This document shows positions 37,001 to 44,994 of a DNA stretch of 64,000 nt, piece after piece (positions within the stretch are counted from its first letter, which is position 1; each line of letters opens with the position of its first letter). The DNA comes from Panulirus ornatus (taxonomy: Eukaryota > Arthropoda > Malacostraca > Decapoda > Palinuridae). The notes under the pieces were generated by a model. It made no database searches and was not told the origin of the DNA. It worked only from the letters and a program-made list of their open reading frames with translations. Where the stretch lies: assembly GCF_036320965.1 (NCBI RefSeq), contig NC_092257.1:16011413-16075412 (forward strand), in the 5' to 3' direction. A program made the translations under genes and the position numbers.

Positions 37001-40000
37001 GTTGAAGAATGGCAAAAGGTCAGAAAAGAAAACTACCAAAGTAAGCAAGAAATGGAAGCTCGGTAATCAAACACCCACCTTCCTTCCTGTTAGCCCAGAG
37101 TATTTACATACTTGATACAAACTCCTCAATGTTTCTAGCAGCTTTCCTCCTACACCATAGAATAAGCAGCACACTCCACAAACCATGCCATATATTTTCT
37201 CTTGGTCCATACATACCACATACAAATCCCTCTTTCTCTGATTATTTCTCACACAAAGTCACTAAACAGGCATTAAGCCAGCCTTCAGGCACTTCACCAT
37301 GAGCCATACAAATGATGACAAATCCTGATTAATCAATCAACAACATTGCCACCCTATTCATTAAGAAACCCAACTGCAATCCCACACTTCACTTATGCAA
37401 GGCCTTCACCACCTCTTCTCTTTTCATCAAACCATTTAACATGCCTCTCTCACTCCTAATACCTCCACACCCCACGCACTCCATATCTACCGCTCTAACC
37501 TCTAACGCATTCAACAGGTCTTTAAAGTTCATGCCATCTCCTCTTTATCTCTCATTTGCCTGTTACCACTTCCCCATCTGCTCTTCACACTGATCTTTCC
37601 ACATATTCTCTAATTCTCCTCAAACTATTCACTTCCCTTCAAAACATTTTCTTATTCTCCATGGCAACTGCAAGTAATCTCTCACCCCATCTCTCATTTG
37701 CCTTATTTTCAGCCTCTGCACCTTCCCCTTGATCTCCTGCCAATTTCTCATGTACGTCACCCAATCACTTGCACTCCTTCCCATAAACCTCTCTTCTCTC
37801 TTTCATCAGCAACAAAACTTTCTCAACTTACCCCGAACCTCACTCACCCTCAAATACTTTCATGTGCACCTTTTTCTTTTTTAGACTAGGCAATCCCAAT
37901 AACTAAAGCTTTTTCAGCACTCAACTTGAGAATCCATCCATCACTTTCACTTATACTGGGTATCCCATGACTATAAATTATATCCTCAACTGCAACATCA
38001 ACCACTCATGCATTTAAATCTCCCACCATTAATACTCGATCCTTTTCATTAATATTGTTGATGCACACTCATTTCCTTCCAAGACACTCACCTCTCTTCC
38101 TCACTCCACTCACATCACATTACATAAACAGAGTAACACCCATCTCTTGCAATTCATTTTCATTCTTACTCATGTCAGTCTGGAAATAACTTTCTTACAC
38201 TCTTAAACATATTTCCAAAATTCCTCCTTTGGAAGGGTGCTATCACTTTCTTTGCATACAAGATGGCCATGATTAGACAAATTAAACAGTAATAAGCTAA
38301 CATTAACAATTCTATCCTACTTTCACCAAAAAAGTGCTCCATCAAATAATCAAGACAAGTTGATCTACCACTTATCATTAATAACCAGTTTGCTTCTAGG
38401 TGTTTGCCTCAGGTTATGTGCATTACTTAAATGATGTCTTTAAAACTTTCACAAGGCACTGTTTAGCCCTATCATCAAAAATAGAACTTACCATATCTCT
38501 GTCAACCATCTTCCTCTTTTCAATTTTGCTTCGCAAGTCAATGACTGGTCTTTCATGCTTACTCCCTCTTTCATGACGCTTCTCATGCCGGCGAGCTTCA
38601 CGAACTTCACGGTTTTCCCGCCTCTCAACATCACGGTCCCTGATAACAATTATAGTTTTGATCAATGCTGAACTAGCACATACAAGCAGGTTTTTCGAAT
38701 TCATTAACACAAGGTCAATGTTAATGTTAAATACTTGCCAGTGTTTAACTTGCTTTCCTATCATAGGTATGAATAATACACAAGTGTAAGAGTATAACTG
38801 TTCACTGTTGGTCATAAAGTGAAAGTGATAACCATATCCTGTATTAACCATTTCTCAATTATGGTTCCATAGCAGAGAGGTTTTACAGGCTAACCCTGGT
38901 AGCAGAGAGCAAGATCTTCAAAGTCCATGAGTAATGTCCACAACATATATGGGATTGCATATATGATCATACTTAACCTTTTTAGTGCAAAATTTATTTC
39001 TGCACTTCCTTCTAATACACACAAAAAAAGGAAATGATATGGGTGAGAAGAAGGTGGTAAATAAATGAATTTGGAAAAGAGGCTTGCATGAAGAGACACC
39101 AGGAGAGATTGAGAGTAGAATAGCAAAAGGTGAGAACAAACAAAGCTAAGGAAGCAAGTGAGCAATGGGAGGTATTTTGGTAAGAGACCTTACATGTGCG
39201 GCAGAAGTGTGTGGCATGTGAGTTTAGAGGCTATACAGGTAAACCCTGATAGTACAGTACATGATCATCTAGGTCCACAAGTAACAACCACAACATATCT
39301 GGGTTTGTATAAATCATACTTAACCTTTCTATGCACAACTGATTTTTTGGCTTCTTTCCAGTTTACAACAAAGATGAAATTATTTGGATGAGAGCAGCAA
39401 GGAGAAAATAAAGGAGCTTGGAAAAGAGGCTTTCATAAAGGGATAACAAGAGAGTGAGTGTAGAATAGAGAAAGGGTGAGAAGAAATGAAGCTAGGTGAG
39501 CAGGTGAAGAATGGGAAGCATTAAAGGAAGTAGTGCTAGCAAGTGCAACAGATGAAGAAGGTGAGCAGCTGGGAAAGAATAGTGAGTGTTGGGATAATGA
39601 AGTTATGCTGTTAGTGAAGGAGACATCATTATGCTGCTAGTGAAGGGAGACAGAGAGGTGTATGGGTGTCAGTCACAGGGAAGATGAACCAGTGAATGGA
39701 GATGTGCAAGAGAAAGCAGCAGGTCAAGAGGAAGGTGGAAGAGCTGAAAAAGAGGGCAAATATCGGTAGGGGAGAGTGAGTATCAACAAACCTCATGGGG
39801 AATAGGTGAATGTTATGGAAGGAGGTTTAAAGTGTGAGAGAAACAAGAAAACAAATGGGAATATCAGTGAAGTGGGCAAATGGGGAAGTGGTAACAGGCA
39901 GAGATGAGGTAATGAGCAGATGAAGTGAGTACTTTGAGGAATTGTTGAATGAGTTTCATAACAGAACTGCAGTTGTAGGGTGTCTAGATCAGGGAGGAAA

Positions 40001-43000
40001 GTGAAGTGAGAGAGTCATGATACGGGCTTTGATGAACAGAAAAAAGGGTGAAAGTCTTGTCTAAGATGTAATGAGGCAAAGTGGCTGGTATTGCAGTTGA
40101 ATTTCTTATGAAAACAGGTGATGCTATTGTTGATTTGTGAGTTAGAATTTTCAGTACATGTAAGGATCATGTTCAGGTGCCTTAGAATTGGTGGAATACA
40201 TGTATAGTACCAATGTATAAAGGCAAAGGGAACAAAGGTGAGTGTTCAAATTACAGTAGCATAAGTATGTTAAGTGTACCTAGCAAGTTCAGTGGAAAAC
40301 TGGTGGCTAATAACAATAATAATAATAATAATGATAATAACAATATAATTATAATAATAAAAATAATAATAATAATGATAATAATAATAATTTTGTCAAT
40401 GAAGTGAACGAGGCCAAATTAAGCAACTGGTGGAAACCAAGGAAAAGTCTGTGGGGCCTAGTTGTGGATAGGGTGCTATGGTTTTGATGCAATACAAAAG
40501 ACAGCTAGAGAATGGAGGAGAGCAAATGTGGCCTTTCTTTCTCTGTTCCTGGCACTACCTTGTTAATGTAAGAAAAAGCACATATTCCCAGCATGTTGTA
40601 AAAGGCAACTAATAGGGGAGAGAGCAGGGGCTGGAAATCCTCCCCTCCAGTTTTTATTTTTCTAAAAGATGGAATAGAGAAGGGGCCAAGAGAGGATTTA
40701 CCCTCTTAGGCTCGGTCCTCTTCTTAATGCTACCTTGCTAATGCAGGAAATGGTGAATATGTATGATGTATGGCAAATAACGGTGAACTGCTTATTGAAC
40801 TTAAGCAGCCATACATCTGAAAATACACAGACGAGATATTACAAATATTACAGAACTTGGATGTCATTATAATTATGTGTTAACTTATCATGAAGCAGCT
40901 TAAGATCAAGGTGGGGCTGGATATCTCCATGCTTTGGACAAGGAAACTCGCTTTCTTGATCATGTCTTACCATGGTGTAACCTTCTTACTCAAAACCTTA
41001 AACATAAACTCTTCTACATTTACATGATTATGTTGACTACCCTTGAATTTACTCCATTTCCAACTATAAACAACTTAAAACTATCCTTTTCATTACCTGT
41101 GTCTTCTGTGGTCACGTCGTCTTTCATCATGATTTCTGTGCTCTCGATTACGATGCCGCTCTTTGTGGCGTTCAGCTTTGTGGCGATGACGATCTCTTTT
41201 GTCACGTTTCTCACGCTTTTCCCGGCGTTGTACCACAGCTTGAGGAGGTTTGATGTCAAGACTATCGCCTTGGTCGCCATCATAAGATGACATACTGAAA
41301 GAAAGGATCATTGATGACTGATGAAATTTTTTAAAATACAAGAATTACAATTCAACGGGCATATGAAGCAGCCAGAAGAAACCAAAGAAAGGTCTCTGGG
41401 GTCTAGTTGTGGACTGGGGTGGTGGTTTTGATGCAGCACACTTGACAGCTAGAGAATGCATGTGAATGAATGAAGTCTTTTCTTCATCTGTTCCTAGCCC
41501 TAACTCGCTAATGTGGGCAATGGTGGAGAGTATAAGGAAATGAAAAGAAATTTCACCATAAGTTTAAACTTACTTATACCACACAGCCTGAAGTGACTCA
41601 CTTTTTCAAGCAAACGAGAATCTGTCTTTCAAAAAGAAGTTATATAAAATGAATGTAATACAATTCATCAACATGTTTTTCATGTGTTTGTATGTTATTT
41701 TTACCTGTCATTTATGTTACTTAGTTTATTAGCTTTCTGAAAAAACCATAATACTAAGGATATCATTTTCTTATCTATTAAGATAATACTGCATAAAAAT
41801 GAAAGATGATATATAGGAGTTCTATTATTCTACAAAATTTCTTGTTCGTAATAAAAGAGAAGTTGAGAACTTAAATTATAAATCCAATGAATACTGTAGA
41901 TATATATAGTTCCAGCCTGAAATGAACATGTTCAGTAAGTGCTATGAAGAACAGTTAAGAAAAACAGTAAAATTCAATAGTTATTACAAAAATGATAAAC
42001 TAAATGAATGTTACCAAGGATCCCACTTTAGACAAAAACATACTAAACTTTTTATGAAAGATTAATCTTAATTTCTATTCAGCATGGGTCATTTCACTGA
42101 TACAGTTATATGTATGAATTTTTTCAATAGTGTGAAAAGAATACCGTCTTCAGTGTTTCATTTGATCATGAGCCACTGGACATTTGTCACATGATTTTCA
42201 AATTGCCCTTCACTCATGAGACAATTTCCTTAAAGCATAGCCACAAAATGGGAACCTTCAAGTCGTGACTCATATATTCATAAAGGAAATCCAACAGTAC
42301 AAAAAACAAAGAAGTTATGCACCATGTGATATTTCACCTTTTTATAGCTCAGATTGCAATAAGGTTATATGCAAAGTTTTAAGTCAAACAAAGCCCTTTA
42401 TAACCTGAGCCAGCATTAGGCAGAGGTAAGCCTTCCACTGCATATGGAAAAGACTTTAGTATAGAGTGCTTTTACCCCAAAACTTTCCTTTGAGGCAAAG
42501 CCCTACCCACTTACCCACTTTGTCAAGAAAAATTTGTGCAAGTAGGAACTGCTACAGGCACAAACCCCTAACTTATTTCAACTCTGTAATATAGAAAATC
42601 CACTGGCACTCTACTTCTCGCAAGATTTATTGTCTAAATCATGCATATCCTCTTTTTCATCAGTTGCTCTTACTTCGTAACAATCCGCTCAACATTTTGC
42701 CTTGTAACCATAACTATTATTTCCTTATCTATTAACTATAGATAAACTTATATATGTTATATCATGCTCCAAAACTATCATTTCATTCTCTGAACACTAG
42801 CATTCAAAAAACAAATCAATCAATATTCAAAGATAAGAAGGATGCAGAGCTATAATAGATAATTATCGAAATCTAGTTTACCCTTCGTTAGCCTAACCTA
42901 AAGATATGCTGGCTCAAATTAATGAGTAATAATGAAATTCTGGCAAGATATTTCCGACATAAACCCATCATAAACGGTCACCTGCCTAAAGTAAGAAATC

Positions 43001-43229
43001 TTCAATCCAAAACTCTCAATATGAAATCCAATACAATTTCCTTAGATTTGACTATATCAAACCAATGAAACTACCCACGACAATAAGAGCCCAAGAAATT
43101 CATCGCGATGACAACCATTACAAAGTCACACCTGAAATCATCGTCTTCAGCTTCGTTGTCTTCCGTGGAATTCTGGGCGTGATGGCGTCCTTCGTCCCTT
43201 ATTTCACCGTCTTCCTCATGGCTATCCAT
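15923..43229 (-). CDS. CDK11: CDK11 (PITSLRE) cyclin-L-dependent protein kinase, complete gene, 16 coding exons
   Basis: Join in transcript order: 43229-43132, 41294-41097, 38639-38492, 36475-36244, 31814-31605, 30988-30779, 26465-26424, 23522-23442, 22999-22906, 22116-21967, 21747-21603, 20510-20244, 18776-18552, 18406-18258, 17660-17459, 16009-15923. All introns are GT-AG and phases match, giving 2,538 nt and 845 aa (human CDK11 is about 780-795). Residues 1-300 are an Arg/Lys/Glu/His-rich disordered region; 300-437 are acidic and Ser-rich. The kinase domain has GxGxxG-like GTYGVV (492-497), Lys512, PITSLRE (524-530, helix C Glu530), HRD (Asp610, Asn615), DFG (Asp628), T-loop Thr643 and APE (655). 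In other animals this nuclear kinase binds cyclin L, phosphorylates RNA polymerase II and SF3B1, and promotes transcription and splicing. No catalytic residue is missing. Confidence 0.96.
16628..16755. repeat. Tandem duplication, about 64-bp unit, in CDK11 intron 15
   Basis: TGTCCGAGCACTTAAGA(T/C)CTCCCA-ACTAT-TGGATGAGCAA-TA-GATCCACACATA occurs twice in succession. Confidence 0.85.
17459..17660 (-). CDS. CDK11: CDK11 coding exon 15
   Basis: Residues 750-817. [20 protein letters not shown], then [10 protein letters not shown], then [14 protein letters not shown]. Donor GATTTG|GTAAAT at 17,458. Reading on past the donor gives eight more codons (VNGIRFYL) and a stop at 17,432-17,434, so a retained intron would give a slightly shorter protein. 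Confidence 0.93.
18258..18406 (-). CDS. CDK11: CDK11 coding exon 14
   Basis: Residues 701-749. [20 protein letters not shown] and then [13 protein letters not shown], with the [10 protein letters not shown] motif shared with vertebrate CDK11. Acceptor TCTTCTCAG, donor CAACAG|GTAGTA. Confidence 0.95.
18552..18776 (-). CDS. CDK11: CDK11 coding exon 13 (activation segment)
   Basis: Residues 626-700. [19 protein letters not shown], then [14 protein letters not shown] and [11 protein letters not shown]. The T-loop Thr is at 643. Phase 0 at both ends. Confidence 0.98.
19085..19440 (-). mobile_element. RTE-like retrotransposon fragment in CDK11 intron 12
   Basis: Diverged minus-strand copy of the C-terminal and 3' part seen at 8064-9215. 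Shared landmarks are CATGCCCTGGTTCA-CCATTG, TACCACATTA and TCTGACATATATGTTCTTAG. The frame is destroyed. Confidence 0.65.
19595..19860 (-). mobile_element. RTE-like retrotransposon 3'-end fragment in CDK11 intron 12
   Basis: Minus-strand RTE tail: TGTCAGCAAGGCAGC, AAGGCCACATTTGCTTACA, TGTAATGCATGAAAACCACAG, CCATTGACAGCAAATCAACC. About 150 bp from the previous fragment in the same orientation; the two overlap in consensus, so they are probably separate insertions or a duplication. Confidence 0.65.
20244..20510 (-). CDS. CDK11: CDK11 coding exon 12 (catalytic loop)
   Basis: Residues 537-625. [20 protein letters not shown], then the hinge DYVEHD, then [14 protein letters not shown]. Phase 0 at both ends. 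Confidence 0.98.
21603..21747 (-). CDS. CDK11: CDK11 coding exon 11 (glycine loop, PITSLRE helix)
   Basis: Residues 488-536. Has the ATP loop [11 protein letters not shown], the catalytic Lys in [10 protein letters not shown], and the family signature PITSLRE. Donor CTCAAG|GTTAGT, phase 0. Confidence 0.98.
21967..22116 (-). CDS. CDK11: CDK11 coding exon 10
   Basis: Residues 438-487. Contains [20 protein letters not shown] and SVDEFECLN, which closely match the conserved segment directly before the CDK11 kinase domain. Donor AATAG|GTTAGT. Confidence 0.95.
22906..22999 (-). CDS. CDK11: CDK11 coding exon 9
   Basis: Residues 407-437, Ser/Gly-rich, ending GRYKDSPT across the junction, similar to the GDYVPDSP motif before the vertebrate kinase domain. 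Acceptor CCCCCCAG, donor CCAC|GTGAAT (phase 2). Confidence 0.85.
23442..23522 (-). CDS. CDK11: CDK11 coding exon 8 (81-nt exon)
   Basis: Residues 380-406: [18 protein letters not shown] then IVKIEKDS. Acidic linker. Acceptor TTTTGCAG, donor TCTG|GTAATG, phase 1 on both sides, so it too is skippable without a frameshift. Confidence 0.88.
24290..24715 (+). mobile_element. RTE-like reverse-transcriptase fragment (palm/fingers), plus strand
   Basis: Translates, with two in-frame stops and a frameshift, as [47 protein letters not shown], then [17 protein letters not shown]. These are the conserved RT motifs (VPxDWK, VPIYKGKGD, NYRGxSLLxxxxKVYxRLV). Lies in CDK11 intron 7. Confidence 0.8.
24720..25270 (-). 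mobile_element. RTE-like reverse-transcriptase fragment, minus strand
   Basis: Covers overlapping RT motifs in the opposite orientation: [12 protein letters not shown], then [11 protein letters not shown] and [16 protein letters not shown]. It meets the plus-strand fragment tail to tail at about 24,720. Confidence 0.7.
25290..25520. repeat. Short interspersed repeat, copy 2
   Basis: Shares CTTTCTGAAAAGG, AAGGCTGCACTAC, GGATGGACTCCTTTGAAGTGAG, TTTTTCACTTGCAGGTGGA-TCTGGTAAC with the copies at 34,505 and 34,790. Follows the minus-strand RTE fragment directly. Confidence 0.65.
26424..26465 (-). CDS. CDK11: CDK11 coding exon 7 (42-nt exon)
   Basis: Residues 366-379 ([14 protein letters not shown]). 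Acceptor is CCCCCCTCCAG, donor ACC|GTGAGT. It is phase 1 on both sides, so skipping it keeps the frame. It carries an SPTPP proline-directed phosphorylation-like motif. Confidence 0.8.
27031..28151 (-). mobile_element. Tigger/pogo-like DNA transposon, internally deleted, in CDK11 intron 6
   Basis: Ends are inverted repeats: left CAGGGACCTCTCGATTTACA, right (complement) CAGGTACCTCTTGACTTATG, both flanked by the TA target duplication typical of pogo. On the minus strand a broken frame starts at about 27,890 (MPPK). It has an N-terminal helix-turn-helix remnant, then [20 protein letters not shown] (CENP-B-type DNA-binding region), and ends near [17 protein letters not shown]. Stops and frameshifts interrupt it and the DDE catalytic half is missing. 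At 1.1 kb it is about half the length of full Tigger elements. Confidence 0.85.
29285..29690 (+). mobile_element. RTE-like fragment, plus strand, in CDK11 intron 6
   Basis: Broken frame with LFNLF, then LLFADGR-like sequence, then [11 protein letters not shown] and VNVNKSK-like segments, equivalent to the RT catalytic/thumb boundary of the copy at 8064-9215. Confidence 0.7.
29690..30085 (-). mobile_element. RTE-like C-terminal fragment, minus strand
   Basis: Shares with the 8.5-8.9 kb region the blocks TGGCCTGGTTCA, CTATCCCATGCACACCTT, TCTGACACATATGTTCTCTG and CCAAACCATTTCA. Lies tail to tail with the preceding plus-strand piece and lacks the GCGTTAGCGAGG tail. Confidence 0.7.
30385..30715 (+). 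mobile_element. RTE-like 3'-end fragment, plus strand
   Basis: RTE 3' region ending in a decayed tail (TCTGTGGGGCTTGGCTGTGG, ATTATACATGA, TGTTCATTTGTTCCTGAACG, TTTTGCCAACTC). Confidence 0.65.
30779..30988 (-). CDS. CDK11: CDK11 coding exon 6
   Basis: Residues 296-365. Acidic [10 protein letters not shown], a basic Lys run ([11 protein letters not shown]), then Ser/Asp-rich [11 protein letters not shown]. Donor TCAG|GTAAGC. Corresponds to the acidic linker of vertebrate CDK11, though less extreme. Confidence 0.92.
31060..31285 (+). mobile_element. RTE 3'-tail fragment in CDK11 intron 5
   Basis: GGTCTGTGGGGCTTG, TTGGTGCATTGTACATGACA and TTAGCTGTTTCTGGCAGTAC follow the RTE tail order. Sits only about 70 bp from exon 6 and 320 bp from exon 5. 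Confidence 0.65.
31605..31814 (-). CDS. CDK11: CDK11 coding exon 5
   Basis: Residues 226-295. Starts [20 protein letters not shown], a coiled-coil-like Arg/Glu run, and ends His-rich ([10 protein letters not shown]). Acceptor is TACCCCAG, donor GCAG|GTTAGA, phase 1 at both ends. Confidence 0.92.
32911..33006 (-). CDS. CDK11: Candidate CDK11 cassette exon between exons 4 and 5
   Basis: A 96-bp segment in intron 4. Acceptor is TTTGTATCGCAG, donor ACTG|GTATGC. It enters and leaves in phase 1, the same phase as the exon 4/exon 5 junction, and is open throughout. It would add 32 residues starting [19 protein letters not shown]. Unlike the surrounding linker it is rich in aromatic, Pro and hydrophobic residues. 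I do not know this segment from other CDK11 proteins; transcript data would decide it. Confidence 0.5.
33370..33960 (-). mobile_element. CR1/L2-like LINE C-terminal fragment in CDK11 intron 4
   Basis: Minus-strand frames give [14 protein letters not shown] sequence, [12 protein letters not shown], then [20 protein letters not shown]. This matches the CR1/L2 pattern after RT (LSYEERLRxLxLxxLExRR ... RKxFFSxRVVxxWNxLP). It contains a duplicated [20 protein letters not shown] segment. Confidence 0.65.
34505..34745. repeat. Short interspersed repeat, copy 3
   Basis: Contains ACCCAAGACTTCTCTCTAAGG, CATGGCTGCACTAC, AGCAGGGGATTGTGGACTCC, TTTCACTTGTAGTGTGATT and GATAACACCTAACAGCTTAT. Confidence 0.7.
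34790..34995. repeat. Short interspersed repeat, copy 4
   Basis: Same order as copy 3 directly upstream, same orientation: ACCCAAGACCTCTTTCTAAAGG, GAGGCTGCAC, AGCAGGGGTTTGTAGACTC, GAGCAGGTGGAGTCTGGTAA, ACACCTAAAAGCATATAT. Confidence 0.7.
35150..35520 (-). mobile_element. Tc1/mariner transposase C-terminal remnant in CDK11 intron 4
   Basis: Minus-strand open frame with [37 protein letters not shown], then [12 protein letters not shown]. These are the VMVWG, second-Asp QDxAPCHxA and SPDLNPIENLW signatures. The last Asp of the DDE/D triad (PDLNPIE) survives here as QDLNQVE. The N-terminal DNA-binding half is absent and inverted repeats were not found. Confidence 0.85.
36244..36475 (-). CDS. CDK11: CDK11 coding exon 4
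   Basis: Residues 149-225. Arg/Glu-rich start, then a less charged Gly/Met/Tyr segment ([18 protein letters not shown]), then [18 protein letters not shown]. Acceptor is TTATTTCAG, donor GCTG|GTTAGT (phase 1). Confidence 0.92.
36575..37060 (+). mobile_element. RTE-like apurinic endonuclease-domain fragment, plus strand, in CDK11 intron 3
   Basis: Open frame [20 protein letters not shown], then [29 protein letters not shown]. This is the GDFNAxVGD...NENGxxLxxFC...L.I.NTxF region of the endonuclease domain. The catalytic Asp of GDFNA has become Ala. Downstream are the LINE linker and a stop-riddled frame. Confidence 0.75.
37065..38150 (-). mobile_element. RTE-like endonuclease-to-RT fragment, minus strand, in CDK11 intron 3
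   Basis: Minus strand at 37,070-37,250 gives [18 protein letters not shown] and [16 protein letters not shown], the LEKAYDRV...YGVGGKLL motif of RT. Sequence toward 38,150 is a decayed copy of the upstream linker and endonuclease. Tail to tail with the plus-strand piece before it. Confidence 0.65.
38492..38639 (-). CDS. CDK11: CDK11 coding exon 3
   Basis: Residues 99-148, [20 protein letters not shown] and similar charged sequence. Donor is ATG|GTAAGT, which ends on a complete codon. Confidence 0.92.
38872..39540 (+). repeat. Diverged direct duplication (about 340 bp) containing RTE linker sequence
   Basis: 38,880-39,180 and 39,225-39,540 share, in order: GGCTA-CCCTG, AAG-TCCA--AGTAA, CCACAACATAT-TGGG, CATACTTAACCTTT, AGGAGAxAxTAAA, TTGGAAAAGAGGCTT-CAT and AAAGGTGAGAA. 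The second half of each is RTE linker between endonuclease and RT. Confidence 0.6.
39350..40310 (+). mobile_element. RTE-like linker and RT N-terminal fragment, plus strand, in CDK11 intron 2
   Basis: Ends in a broken RT frame: [14 protein letters not shown], then [20 protein letters not shown], then [15 protein letters not shown]. These match VPxYKGKGDRxxCxNYRGISLLSVxGKVYxRLV. It runs straight into an (AAT)n array at about 40,311-40,390. Confidence 0.75.
40395..40765 (+). mobile_element. RTE 3' tail plus right arm of the palindrome repeat
   Basis: RTE tail (GGTTTTGATGCAATAC, GACAGCTAGAGAATG, AATGTGGCCTTTCTTT), then the right half only of the 12.4-kb palindrome (CAACTAATAGGGGAGAGAGC through ACCTTGCTAATGCAGGAAATGG). 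Shows that the RTE-tail/palindrome association exists outside the tandem array. Confidence 0.75.
41097..41294 (-). CDS. CDK11: CDK11 coding exon 2
   Basis: Residues 33-98. Acceptor is TTTCTTTCAG|T, donor ACAG|GTAATG. Contains [10 protein letters not shown], matching the DDSLAIKPPQ landmark of CDK11, followed by an Arg/His/Lys-rich run typical of its N-terminal region. Confidence 0.93.
41345..41540 (+). mobile_element. RTE 3'-tail fragment in CDK11 intron 1
   Basis: GGTCTCTGGGGTCTAGTTGT, GGTTTTGATGCAGCACACTT, GACAGCTAGAGAATGCATGT, TTCCTAGCCCTAACTCGCTA. Only about 50 bp upstream of the exon 2 acceptor in the transcript direction. Confidence 0.7.
43132..43229 (-). CDS. CDK11: CDK11 coding exon 1 (start)
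   Basis: Begins with ATG at 43,229 and encodes residues 1-32, an acidic start [14 protein letters not shown] and then a D/E stretch. Donor is CAG|GTGTGA with two bases of codon 33 left over. The GEIRD segment matches the EEGELRD region of vertebrate CDK11, which supports this start. The next 100 bases upstream have no recognisable TATA box. Confidence 0.85.
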
Positions 43230-43330
43230 TCCAGAGACACCAGACAATAGTAGAGAACTATATTCCTACAGAAGAGACAATAACATTGATATCCTTCCGC
43301 TACGATGAACGCTGCGCTGATGTTTGTTTA
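43230..43330 (-). promoter_or_regulatory. CDK11 5'UTR/promoter region (approximate)
   Basis: Immediately upstream of the CDK11 ATG. Moderately CpG-containing (GCGCTG, ACGAAACGTTCACG), with no TATA box visible. The transcription start cannot be fixed from sequence. Confidence 0.3.
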
Positions 43331-43909
43331 CGAAACGTTCACGTTAAACAGGTATCGTATAAAAGTGTTTTTTCTTTGCTAATAATATTTCACAGAAAGC
43401 ATTTCTTCTTATAAGATCACTATTCTATTTAATTTTCACTATTTAACATCAGCTTTTTAAAACAAGTATAATTTTTTGTATGATTTATATGATTTGCCTC
43501 ATTCTACAATCCGTAAATAAAAAGGCTACGAGCACAATAATAATAATAGATGCATCTTTTAAAGGTACGTAATTTACTAGATAAGGAGAGTTTTGCTTTG
43601 GAGAAATTAAATGTAAGGTTATTATCTAATTAATGAGATAAAACCAACATCGTAGATGCAATCTTTTGTTTCAAAACGTTATAACGCCGTCTAGCGACAC
43701 TCAGGTAAGTATACAAATCTTATCTACCAAGGTTACTTATGATGGAGATGAAAGTATTATTAAACCAGTCCTGAAAGTCTTCCTTTCCGTGCCAAGTGGT
43801 CCCCTTCTTAGGTTTTTTTTTTTTTTACCATATGTGAATAGAACCTTTCCTTATAATCAGAAATCTGCATCTGTAATTCCTTGGCCACTACTCTTGCCCT
43901 AAATACATA

Positions 43910-44990
43910 ATGTCTCCTCAGTTGATCCTTGCAAGAATATGTAAGGTGATGGAGAGGATCCTCCTTCGCCCACTACCATACCACTGAAGCCTTTTCCACT
44001 CTTGTTAATAGTTTCATTGCTGCTGATTCAAATGTTGCCCGTCTATTGCAACAAGAAGGCAAAGATTTATGTCATTCTTCTTGTATAAGGAATGCCTTTG
44101 ACACAAGTCAGTCTTATGTCTTCCTTGCTGAAATTTTAGAGCTGAGTGAAAGAAAAAGTTATGATGTGTTGTCCTATTTTACCGTTAGAAGAGCGAGGAT
44201 ATCAAGGACACACCCTACACAGCGGCAATATTACTTAGGAACCCCGCAAGGTGTTCTAAGTTTCGGTTACTTAAAATAAGGCTTTACTGCAGTCCATTTT
44301 TACGTTACCACAGCTATCAGTCGTCCTACACTTTAGTTATGCTGTTGATGTACTACTGCAGAATGAGACGCGTAGAATGCCAAGAGCCCTTTATCTTGCG
44401 ACAGTTGAATGTTCCCTTGGGATCCGCTTACTGTATACAGAACAAAAGGTATACGGACACCGGGAAAGCTTCTGAGGTTATTCTGGATGGTTTTCCCCTG
44501 GACTGGGTAACTCAGATATCTGGGTATGAAGGGAAACAGTCTCAAAATCTGGAGGACCAATATCTTCGGAAACCTCGAAAACCCTGATTCTTGATGGCTT
44601 CCTTCAATTACCTCTCGTACTCGGGTTTTGTAGTGGCACCGAATATGTCGCTCACACCTTATTTAATCTTATTGCCTTGATAATAAAGCTCCTAGCAATC
44701 ATACAACACACAGCCGCCGAAGTAATACTTGGTCTTCCATGGTTGACCTCTGCATAGTGAAACTCGGTCCGCCTCCCTTAAATGACTGAATATAAGAGGT
44801 ATACCACCTCAAACAGCTGTTAACATCAATTATCGAGGATTGGAGTGGTGCCCTTGCGAGAGAACATAAAACCTTCAACAGTCTTGTTTGTTGCCCCGGG
44901 GAATGGTTCGAACAATAGGTACCCTTGCCAGACGTATTCAACAAGCATTCATTTACTATCTTAACCAAACAAAACTCACTCAGAGCTTAG
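43910..44990 (+). mobile_element. Jockey/R1-like LINE reverse-transcriptase fragment
   Basis: Frames shifted against each other give RNAFDTSQSYVFLAEILEL (KAFDxVxH), VRRARISRTHPTQRQYYLGT, PQGVLS (TPQGxxLSP), SYAVDVLLQ (YADDxAL), VILDGFPLDWV (thumb, LDGxxLxxVxxxxYLG), and later HTAAEVILGLPWLTSA. The catalytic YADD has become YAVD, so it is dead. A distinct family from the RTE copies. Confidence 0.75.
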
Positions 44991-44994
44991 TTCT

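Noticed and set aside
44900..44925. GGTTCGAAC, a T-arm-like motif
   Set aside because: No acceptor stem or anticodon arm around it; it lies in the LINE fragment.
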